Positions 1 through 5,077 of a stretch of 6,964 bases of DNA are shown here, piece by piece. Position numbers and translations under genes: made by a program. Within the stretch, counting starts at the first letter, position 1; each line of letters opens with the position of its first letter. Source of the DNA: CAIZGX01 sp964511555 (GTDB taxonomy: Bacteria > Bacteroidota > Bacteroidia > Flavobacteriales_D > Sanyastnellaceae); NCBI GenBank assembly GCA_964511555.1, contig CAZEFR010000069.1, positions 1 through 6,964 of the forward strand. Direction: 5' to 3'. The notes under the pieces were generated by a model that was not told the origin of the DNA, ran no database searches, and was given only the letters and a program-made list of their open reading frames with translations.

Positions 1-6
1 CTCCTT
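1..6 (-). promoter_or_regulatory. Possible Shine-Dalgarno site for the next gene (expected rplN)
   Basis: Read on the minus strand, bases 6 to 1 spell AAGGAG, a perfect core Shine-Dalgarno motif, a few bases after the rpsQ stop. By usual spacing, a start codon would lie about 5-10 bases beyond the left window edge, where rplN is expected from conserved gene order. The start itself cannot be seen, so spacing is unknown. A chance match is possible, because none of the eleven visible genes has such a motif at the right distance. Confidence 0.35.
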
Positions 7-12
7 ATTTCG

Positions 13-267
13 TTATTTCGCCTTTTCAATGATTTCAACCATTCTCCAGCGCTTAAGCTTACTCATTGGTCGAGTTTCCATAATTTTTACTACGTCACCT
101 ACTCCGCATTCTCCGGTTTCATCATGAGCCATGAATTTCTTCGTTTGCTTCACGAATTTTCCGTATTTCGGGTGCATAATTTTCATTTCAACTGAAACAA
201 CGATGCTCTTATCCATCTTGTTCGATGTAACAGTGCCTGTTCTTTCTTTTCTTAGATTCCTTTCCAT
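13..267 (-). CDS. rpsQ: 30S ribosomal protein S17 (uS17)
   Basis: S17 is a primary 16S rRNA-binding protein with an OB fold, needed early in assembly of the 30S body. The product is 84 residues, equal to the E. coli length. It begins MERNLRKERTGTVTSNKMDK. The family signature runs through DKSIVVSVE at 19-27, HPKYGKFVKQTKKFMAHDE at 32-50, and GDVVKIMETRPMSKLKRWR near 57-75, ending MVEIIEKAK. The sequence is close to flavobacterial S17 as I recall it. This is the last gene of the classical S10 operon. The twelve bases after its TAA, up to the left window edge, contain an AAGGAG motif on the coding strand, which suggests that another gene, expected to be rplN, starts just outside the window rather than a terminator. 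Confidence 0.98.
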   Translation of the reverse strand: MERNLRKERTGTVTSNKMDKSIVVSVEMKIMHPKYGKFVKQTKKFMAHDETGECGVGDVVKIMETRPMSKLKRWRMVEIIEKAK

Positions 268-280
268 TGCTTGAGTAGGA

Positions 281-475
281 TTAACGGTTGTTTTTCATTT
301 CGTTCATTACCGTGTGAATTCGCGCTATTTCGCGACGCTTCGCACGTAATACCATTGGATTTTCAGTGCCTGCAACCGTGTGGTTGAACGACATCTTTGC
401 AAGCTCTGCTTTTTTCTCAATGACTTGAGCGCTCAAGTCTTCAATGGTCATATTTCTGTAGTCTGATGCTTTCAT
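281..475 (-). CDS. rpmC: 50S ribosomal protein L29 (uL29)
   Basis: L29 is a small two-helix protein that packs beside L23 at the exit-tunnel rim. I place the start at the ATG ending at base 475, giving 64 residues beginning MKASDYRNMTIEDLSAQV, the usual family N-terminus and length. A longer reading to base 505 would add ten residues (MFVQIIPNKI) that are not family-like and would overlap the end of rplP; I reject it. Visible features are the first helix (EDLSAQVIEKKAELAKMSF, about 13-31), the turn around ENPMVLRAKRREIARIHTV (39-57) and a basic end, MNEMKNNR. With this start, four bases separate it from rplP. The TAA is 13 bases before rpsQ. No Shine-Dalgarno site is visible. Confidence 0.96.
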   Translation of the reverse strand: MKASDYRNMTIEDLSAQVIEKKAELAKMSFNHTVAGTENPMVLRAKRREIARIHTVMNEMKNNR

Positions 476-479
476 GATC

Positions 480-899
480 TTATTCGGTATAATCTGGACG
501 AACAATAAATTTAGTTCTGCATGGTAATTTCTGTGCTGCCAATCTCAATGCTTCTTGAGCAGTCTCCAAAGATACACCTTCTGCTTCGAAAAGTATTCTT
601 CCTGGCTTAACAACCGCTACCCAATGATCTGGAGCTCCTTTACCCTTACCCATACGAACTTCAGCCGGCTTTGCTGTGATAGGCTTGTCTGGGAAGATGC
701 GAATCCAAACCTTACCTTCACGCTTCATGAAACGCGTTAGCGCAACACGAGCCGCTTCTAATTGGCGAGAGGTAATGAATCCTTCGTCCATTGTCTTGAT
801 AGCAAAGCTACCGAAAGCAAGTTGAGATCCTCTGTAGGCAATTCCCTTGATTTTGCCTTTCTGCTGCTTTCTATATTTAGTCCTTTTGGGCTGTAACAT
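480..899 (-). CDS. rplP: 50S ribosomal protein L16 (uL16)
   Basis: L16 joins the 50S subunit late. It organises helix 38 and the A-site tRNA elbow region next to the peptidyl transferase centre. The product is 139 residues, typical of the family (136 in E. coli). It starts MLQPKRTKYRKQQKGK and carries TSRQLEAARVALTRFMKREG at 43-62, IRIFPDKPITAKPAEVRMGK at 66-85 and APDHWVAVVKPGRILFE at 89-105. Arg82 in EVRMGKGKG matches E. coli Arg81, the residue hydroxylated by the YcfD oxygenase where that enzyme exists; whether this organism modifies it cannot be told here. The C-terminal part has ALRLAAQKLPCRTKF. The stop is four bases before the chosen rpmC start, suggesting coupled translation. Confidence 0.98.
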   Translation of the reverse strand: MLQPKRTKYRKQQKGKIKGIAYRGSQLAFGSFAIKTMDEGFITSRQLEAARVALTRFMKREGKVWIRIFPDKPITAKPAEVRMGKGKGAPDHWVAVVKPGRILFEAEGVSLETAQEALRLAAQKLPCRTKFIVRPDYTE

Positions 900-917
900 A
901 ATCGTAATGTTTTAATA

Positions 918-1637
918 TTATCTTCTTGGTCCGCGACGGTCGTTTGCTCCTGCGTTAGCTGGACGTTTTTGTTGTTGAGCTGCTTGTCCAAAGTTTGGAG
1001 AAAGATCACGCTTTCCGAAAACTTCACCACGACAAATCCATACTTTCAAACCAATACGACCGTAGCTGGTGTGAGCTTCTGCATGATGATAATCGATGTC
1101 CGCGCGAAGAGTGTGCAAAGGAGTACGACCTTCTTTGTATGTCTCACTTCTTGCAATCTCAGCTCCGTTTACACGTCCTGAAATTGTAACTTTGATTCCT
1201 TCCGCTCCCAATTTCATTGCTGAACTGATTGCCATTTTCGTTGCTCTTCTGTAAGAGATACGTCCTTCGATCTGACGACATATGCCTTCTGCTACTAAAC
1301 GAGCATCAATTTCAGGGCGCTTGATTTCAAAGATATTTATTTGAGCATCCTTTCCAGTTAGCTTTTTCAACTCTTCTTTCAACTTATCTACTTCAGAACC
1401 CTGTTTTCCTATGATTACACCTGGGCGAGCTGTATTGATGGTAACAGTTACCAACTTCAACGTGCGCTCAATGATAATTTTCGAAACAGACGCCTTTTTC
1501 AAACGCGCCATAAGATACTTACGGATTTTATCATCTTCGACGATTTTCTCTCCGTAGCTCTTTCCACCAAACCAGTTGCTATCCCACCCTTTGATGAAAC
1601 CTAAACGAAGGCCTATTGGGTTACACTTTTGTCCCAT
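918..1637 (-). CDS. rpsC: 30S ribosomal protein S3 (uS3)
   Basis: S3 lies in the 30S head at the mRNA entry tunnel and, with S4 and S5, contributes to mRNA unwinding and start-site selection. The product is 239 residues, against 233 in E. coli. It begins MGQKCNPIGLRLGFIKGW. The type II KH domain (about residues 38-110) carries the GxxG loop GKQG at 77-80 in RPGVIIGKQGSEVDKL. The C-terminal domain contains RRATKMAISSAMKLGAEGIK near 129-148, then ISGRVNGAEIARSE, LRADIDYHHAEAHTSYGRIG and VWICRGEVFGKRDLSPN. The YHHAEAH wording is slightly unusual (E. coli has YNTSEAH). The last 25 or so residues form a Gln, Asn, Arg and Gly-rich tail that is probably disordered. The gene is 18 bases after rplV and 18 bases before rplP. 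Confidence 0.98.
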   Translation of the reverse strand: MGQKCNPIGLRLGFIKGWDSNWFGGKSYGEKIVEDDKIRKYLMARLKKASVSKIIIERTLKLVTVTINTARPGVIIGKQGSEVDKLKEELKKLTGKDAQINIFEIKRPEIDARLVAEGICRQIEGRISYRRATKMAISSAMKLGAEGIKVTISGRVNGAEIARSETYKEGRTPLHTLRADIDYHHAEAHTSYGRIGLKVWICRGEVFGKRDLSPNFGQAAQQQKRPANAGANDRRGPRR

Positions 1638-1655
1638 TTCTTTTGACTCTTTTAA

Positions 1656-2048
1656 TTATTTTTTATCAAGAATGATTGTCACGTGATTGCTACGCTTGCG
1701 AATGCGGTGCGCTCTACCCTGAGGAGCTGGACTGATTCTTTTCAAAGTACGAGAAACGTCTACACGAATTTCCTTCACGATTACATTTGATTCAGCAATA
1801 TCACTTCCCTCGTTTTTAGCCTGCCAGTTTGCGATAGCAGAGCGTAAAAGTTTTTCGATAGGCAAGGCATTTACTGTGCGCGTAAACTTTAAAATATTTA
1901 AAGCAGCACCTACCTCTTTTCCACGAATAATGTCTGCTACCAAACGCGTCTTACGCGGTGATGTCGGATGATTGTTCAATTTAGCGATGGCAGTTTTTTT
2001 CATCTGCTCTTTTATCGCGTTGGCCATTTCTCTTTTGCGAGCTCCCAT
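1656..2048 (-). CDS. rplV: 50S ribosomal protein L22 (uL22)
   Basis: L22 contacts all six domains of 23S rRNA. Its long beta hairpin lines the exit tunnel beside L4, forming the narrow part of the tunnel where macrolides and stalling peptides act. The product is 130 residues, against 110 in E. coli. The difference is mostly an N-terminal stretch of about 20 residues (MGARKREMANAIKEQMKKTA) before AKLNNHPTSPRKTRLVADII; Bacteroidota L22 proteins characteristically begin this way, which is why I chose this ATG over the inner Met codons at residues 8 and 16. The core has AIANWQAKNEGSD at about 72-84, and the hairpin and C-terminus read TLKRISPAPQGRAHRIRKRS near 101-120, then NHVTIIL. The tail after that is short (DKK), shorter than in the flavobacterial versions I recall. 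It lies 18 bases before rpsC. Confidence 0.97.
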   Translation of the reverse strand: MGARKREMANAIKEQMKKTAIAKLNNHPTSPRKTRLVADIIRGKEVGAALNILKFTRTVNALPIEKLLRSAIANWQAKNEGSDIAESNVIVKEIRVDVSRTLKRISPAPQGRAHRIRKRSNHVTIILDKK

Positions 2049-2077
2049 AGTTTTTCTGTGTTTATCGGGATTGTTCG

Positions 2078-2344
2078 TTATTTTCTATTTCCACTGTGTC
2101 CACGGAAGGTACGTGTCGGAGAAAACTCTCCTAATTTGTGACCAACCATATTCTCTGTAACATATACAGGAATGAATTGCTTACCATTGTGCACCGCAAT
2201 CGTCAACCCAACAAACTGGGGAGTGATTGTTGAAGCACGGCTCCAAGTTTTGATAACGCCTTTCTTAGCGTTTTCTTGAGCATCATCTACACGCATTTGA
2301 AGCTTGTAGTGTACAAAAGGTGGTTTTTTTAGTGACCTAGCCAT
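2078..2344 (-). CDS. rpsS: 30S ribosomal protein S19 (uS19)
   Basis: S19 is part of the 30S head. It forms a complex with S13 and takes part in inter-subunit bridges near the A site. The product is 88 residues, close to the family norm of about 90. It begins MARSLKKPPFVHYKL and contains IKTWSRASTITPQFVGLTIA at about 31-50, then HNGKQFIPVYVTENMVGHKL and the C-terminal signature GEFSPTRTFRGHSG at about 72-85, which together identify the family without doubt. The ATG is seven bases after the rplB stop. The following gap to rplV, 29 bases, is the longest in the cluster but holds no visible promoter, hairpin or Shine-Dalgarno sequence. Confidence 0.98.
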   Translation of the reverse strand: MARSLKKPPFVHYKLQMRVDDAQENAKKGVIKTWSRASTITPQFVGLTIAVHNGKQFIPVYVTENMVGHKLGEFSPTRTFRGHSGNRK

Positions 2345-2351
2345 TTCTCAA

Positions 2352-3176
2352 TTATTTCTTTCTACGTTCAATGATAAATTTACTTGACGGCTTTTTGCTT
2401 TTGCGCGTCTTTAATCCTTTAGCAGGCGTTCCTTTGCGTGATCTAGGGATACCTCCAGACTGACGTCCTTCACCACCACCCATCGGGTGATCCACCGGAT
2501 TCATTGCTACACCACGAACACGTGGACGACGACCCAACCAACGACTTCTTCCGGCCTTACCCGAACGGGTTAAGTTGTGCTCTCCATTCGAAACAGTTCC
2601 TATTGTAGCAAAACATTTCGCTAAAACCTTGCGCGTTTCGCCAGAAGGAAGAGTAATGATTGCGTATTCTCCGTCACGAGCGCTTAGCTGTGCGTAAGAT
2701 CCTGCACTTCTAGCCAAAGAACCACCTTTACCTGGACGCATTTCAATGTTGTGAATAACAGTTCCTAAAGGAATTTCACTCAACATCATTGCATTTCCAA
2801 TTTCTGGGGCACTTCCTGTGCCGTTAGATAATTTCATTCCTACGGTTAAACCGGCAGGAGAAATGATATAACGCTTCTCACCATCAGCGTATTCCACAAG
2901 TGCAATACGTGCTGAGCGGTTAGGATCATACTCAATTGTCATTACGGTACATTCAATACCGAATTTGTCTCTTTTGAAGTCGATAAGACGGTAGTTACGT
3001 TTGTGACCACCACCAATCATACGCATAGTGCGCTTTCCTTGGTTATTACGTCCACCAGACTTCTTAAGTGTTACCACCAAAGGTTTGTATGGTCGATCAG
3101 TAGTCAACTCTTCGAAGGTGGAAGCCACCTTGAAGCGAGTACCTGGAGTTATCGGATTTAATTTCTTAATGCCCAT
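2352..3176 (-). CDS. rplB: 50S ribosomal protein L2 (uL2)
   Basis: L2 is among the most conserved ribosomal proteins. It binds domain IV of 23S rRNA, helps subunit joining through the bridge at h24, and supports peptidyl transferase activity. The product is 274 residues, against 273 in E. coli. The RNA-binding OB and SH3-like domains are clear: SGGRNNQGK at 40-48, GGGHKRNYRLIDFKR at 55-69, EYDPNRSARIALV at 82-94, and RPGKGGSLARSAGSYAQL at 147-164. The C-terminal signature RGVAMNPVDHPMGGGEGR lies at 221-238. His230, matching the functionally important E. coli His229 in Met-less numbering, is kept. The second histidine of DHPHGGGEG is Met232, a change I associate with Bacteroidota, and Ile243 stands where flavobacterial L2 usually has GGHPRSR. 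The ATG is 11 bases after rplW. AGGAA directly before the ATG is too close to act as a normal Shine-Dalgarno site. Confidence 0.98.
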   Translation of the reverse strand: MGIKKLNPITPGTRFKVASTFEELTTDRPYKPLVVTLKKSGGRNNQGKRTMRMIGGGHKRNYRLIDFKRDKFGIECTVMTIEYDPNRSARIALVEYADGEKRYIISPAGLTVGMKLSNGTGSAPEIGNAMMLSEIPLGTVIHNIEMRPGKGGSLARSAGSYAQLSARDGEYAIITLPSGETRKVLAKCFATIGTVSNGEHNLTRSGKAGRSRWLGRRPRVRGVAMNPVDHPMGGGEGRQSGGIPRSRKGTPAKGLKTRKSKKPSSKFIIERRKK

Positions 3177-3187
3177 TTCCTAATCTG

Positions 3188-3481
3188 TTAGATGTTAGAA
3201 TAAAAATCAATTGCCTCACCTGCCGCCAACTTCACGATTGCCTTTTTGTAGCTTGCGCTTCTTCCTGAAACAATCCCAGCTTTGGTGTAACGGAACTTAT
3301 TTTTTCCGTCATAACGAATGGTGTTGATCTGCATAACTGTCACACCGTAGTTCTTCTCGATTGCCTTCTTGATTTCAATCTTGTTGGCGTTCAATGCTAC
3401 CACGAAGCCGTACTTGCCTTGCTTTTCTTGGATTCCGGTCATTTTTTCCGTAACCAATGGTCGAATAAGGATTTCGCTCAT
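3188..3481 (-). CDS. rplW: 50S ribosomal protein L23 (uL23)
   Basis: L23 sits at the rim of the peptide exit tunnel, binds domain III of 23S rRNA, and is the docking site for trigger factor and the signal recognition particle. The product is 97 residues, the usual length. Near the N-terminus it has IRPLVTEKMT at 6-15; Glu12 in TEK corresponds to E. coli Glu18, which contacts trigger factor. The family core NKIEIKKAIEKNYGVTV follows at about residues 33-49. A basic loop (about residues 59-79) and a C-terminus ending AGEAIDFYSNI, close to the flavobacterial pattern, complete it. The ATG is five bases after the rplD stop and the TAA is 11 bases before rplB, so translation is probably coupled along the operon. 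No Shine-Dalgarno site is visible. Confidence 0.97.
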   Translation of the reverse strand: MSEILIRPLVTEKMTGIQEKQGKYGFVVALNANKIEIKKAIEKNYGVTVMQINTIRYDGKNKFRYTKAGIVSGRSASYKKAIVKLAAGEAIDFYSNI

Positions 3482-3486
3482 GACAG

Positions 3487-4116
3487 TTATTTTTTAAGAA
3501 TGTTAGTTACCAATTCGTGTGCGTTGCCTACGAAAACAACCTGGTGGCTGTTCATTATGTCGTAAGTATTAACCATGCTAGCGATTTGAACGTTAGCACC
3601 CTGTATGTTACGAGAGCTTAAGTAAAGACTATCGTTTCTTTCTGGGATAAGAATAAGCGATTTACGACTGTTTAAAGAAAGGTTCTTTAACACATTCAAA
3701 AACTCACTTGTCTTTGGTTTCTCGAATGAAAGAGCATCAACTAGCATGATTCCGTTCTCTTTTGCCTTGTAGCTTAAAGCTGACGCACGAGCTAGACGAG
3801 TAGTGCTTCTGTTAACCTTGATGTCGTAAGCTCTTGGTCGTGGACCGAAAACACTACCCCCTTGACGGAACAATGGATTCTTTGCACTTCCCTTACGAGC
3901 ACCACCGGTACCCTTTTGCTTGTGTAATTTTTTTGTTGAACCATGAATTTCACCTCTATGCTTAGTCTTGTGAGTACCGGTGCGCTGAGCAGCCAAGTAT
4001 CTTTTAACATCTAAGTATATCGCATGATCATTCGGCTCGATTCCGAATACTTCGGCGTCAAGTTCAACGGAACTTCCCGTCTTTTGACCTTGTATGTTGA
4101 ATATATCCAGTTTCAT
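3487..4116 (-). CDS. rplD: 50S ribosomal protein L4 (uL4)
   Basis: L4 has a globular domain on the 50S surface and a long internal loop that lines the peptide exit tunnel near L22. In E. coli it also represses the S10 operon. The product is 209 residues, typical for the family. The basic loop spans about residues 45-95 and includes GSTKKLHKQKGTGGARKGS at 59-77 and the conserved GPRPRAYD at 91-98. The start KLDIFNIQGQKTG matches the beta strand that opens Bacteroidota L4 proteins, and the ATG lies one base after the rplC stop. Changes in the GTGGAR part of the loop are known to affect macrolide binding in other species; the wild-type-like sequence is present here. Autogenous control of the E. 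coli type is unlikely at this locus because no leader precedes rpsJ. Confidence 0.97.
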   Translation of the reverse strand: MKLDIFNIQGQKTGSSVELDAEVFGIEPNDHAIYLDVKRYLAAQRTGTHKTKHRGEIHGSTKKLHKQKGTGGARKGSAKNPLFRQGGSVFGPRPRAYDIKVNRSTTRLARASALSYKAKENGIMLVDALSFEKPKTSEFLNVLKNLSLNSRKSLILIPERNDSLYLSSRNIQGANVQIASMVNTYDIMNSHQVVFVGNAHELVTNILKK

Positions 4117-4117
4117 A

Positions 4118-4738
4118 TTACTTCACGATATAAACGGTTGAACCATTGTAACCAGGGATAGCACCTTTCACGAGAATCAAATTCTCATCGGCCAATACCT
4201 TTATTACCTCTAAATTTTGCAAGGTGCGTTGGTTTCCACCCGTACGACCTGCCATGCGCATTCCTTTGAATACACGTGATGGATCTGACGATGCTCCTAA
4301 CGATCCTGGTGCACGTAAACGGTTGTGCTGACCGTGTGTGCTTTCTCCTACCCCACTGAAACCATGGCGCTTTACAACACCTTGGAAACCCTTTCCCTTA
4401 GAAGTTCCGATCACGTCAACGTTCTCTCCCTCAGTGAATAGCTCAGTGATAGTAACAACATCACCTAAGTTCTTTTCTGTTTCGAAGTCGTGGAACTCTG
4501 CGATGAAACGCTTTGGAGTTGTTCCTGCTTTCTTGAAGTGACCTTGCATTGGCTTCGAAGTATTTTTTTCCTTCTTTTCGCCGTAAGCTAGTTGAACAGC
4601 GGTATAACCGTCCTTTTCCAAGGTTCTCACTTGGGTCACTACACATGGACCAGCTTCTATCACTGTGCATGGGATGTTTTTCCCAGCGGCACTGTAGACG
4701 CTAGTCATACCGATTTTTTTACCAATTATGCCTGGCAT
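4118..4738 (-). CDS. rplC: 50S ribosomal protein L3 (uL3)
   Basis: L3 is one of the early assembly proteins of the 50S subunit. It binds near the 3' end of 23S rRNA and sends a long extension toward the peptidyl transferase centre. The product is 206 residues, the normal bacterial length. It begins MPGIIGKKIGMT, carries the signature VIGTSKGKGFQGVVKRHGF at about 109-127, and has the extension THGQHNRLRAPGS at 134-146 followed by VFKGMRMAGR at 156-165. At the position of E. coli Gln150, the glutamine methylated by PrmB, this protein has Ser151 (GASSDP instead of GQNQTP), so that modification cannot occur at this site. Related Bacteroidota proteins, as I recall them, also lack this glutamine. 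The stop codon lies one base before the rplD start, suggesting translational coupling with L4. Confidence 0.98.
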   Translation of the reverse strand: MPGIIGKKIGMTSVYSAAGKNIPCTVIEAGPCVVTQVRTLEKDGYTAVQLAYGEKKEKNTSKPMQGHFKKAGTTPKRFIAEFHDFETEKNLGDVVTITELFTEGENVDVIGTSKGKGFQGVVKRHGFSGVGESTHGQHNRLRAPGSLGASSDPSRVFKGMRMAGRTGGNQRTLQNLEVIKVLADENLILVKGAIPGYNGSTVYIVK

Positions 4739-4757
4739 GTGTCTGTGTATTTAATTG

Positions 4758-5063
4758 TTAAACTTTGATTTCTACTTCCACTCCGCTAGGCAATTCTAGC
4801 TTCATTAATGCATCTACAGTTTTCGATGAAGAGCTGTAGATGTCTAGCAAACGCTTGTAAGAGTTCAATTCGAACTGCTCGCGCGCCTTCTTGTTCACGT
4901 GCGGTGAACGAAGAACTGTGTAAATACGCTTGTGTGTTGGCAACGGAATTGGTCCGTTTACAACAGCCCCGGTAGACTTTACAGTCTTCACAATCTTCTC
5001 AGCAGACTTGTCTACTAAGTTGTGGTCGTAGGACTTTAATTTGATTCTAATCTTTTGAGCCAT
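4758..5063 (-). CDS. rpsJ: 30S ribosomal protein S10 (uS10, NusE)
   Basis: S10 binds the 3' major (head) domain of 16S rRNA. In many bacteria it also serves as NusE, pairing with NusB in antitermination and with NusG in coupling transcription to translation. The product is 101 residues, the normal family length, starting MAQKIRIKLKSYDH. The family core PIPLPTHKRIYTVLRSPHV lies at about residues 38-56, followed by the long loop (NKKAREQFE), and the C-terminus ends GVEVEIKV. The ATG fits the family N-terminus. The gene begins 14 bases after fusA and ends 19 bases before rplC. That short upstream gap has no room for the long structured S10 leader through which L4 controls the E. coli operon. No Shine-Dalgarno sequence is visible; the bases before the ATG are AT-rich. 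Nothing in the protein looks unusual. Confidence 0.98.
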   Translation of the reverse strand: MAQKIRIKLKSYDHNLVDKSAEKIVKTVKSTGAVVNGPIPLPTHKRIYTVLRSPHVNKKAREQFELNSYKRLLDIYSSSSKTVDALMKLELPSGVEVEIKV

Positions 5064-5077
5064 CTAGGTTCTATATA

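Noticed and set aside
476..505. Upstream start for rpmC adding ten residues
   Set aside because: It would overlap the end of rplP, and the added residues do not match L29 proteins, which begin MKASD-like in this group.
803..810. Minus-strand TAGCTTTG resembling the Bacteroidota -7 element TAnnTTTG
   Set aside because: It lies within the rplP coding sequence and I saw no convincing -33 TTTG partner at the right distance, so an internal promoter is not supported.
987..999. Perfect 13-base inverted repeat TCCAAAGTTTGGA
   Set aside because: It lies inside the rpsC coding region, encodes part of SPNFGQ and is short enough to occur by chance; there is no T-run or operator context.
758..1030. Minus-strand frame of 90 codons spanning the rpsC-rplP junction
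   Set aside because: It overlaps both real genes out of frame and its translation has no family resemblance.
2049..2077. The 29-base rpsS-rplV gap as a possible internal promoter or regulatory site
   Set aside because: It is the longest gap in the cluster, but it shows no promoter-like elements, hairpin or repeats.
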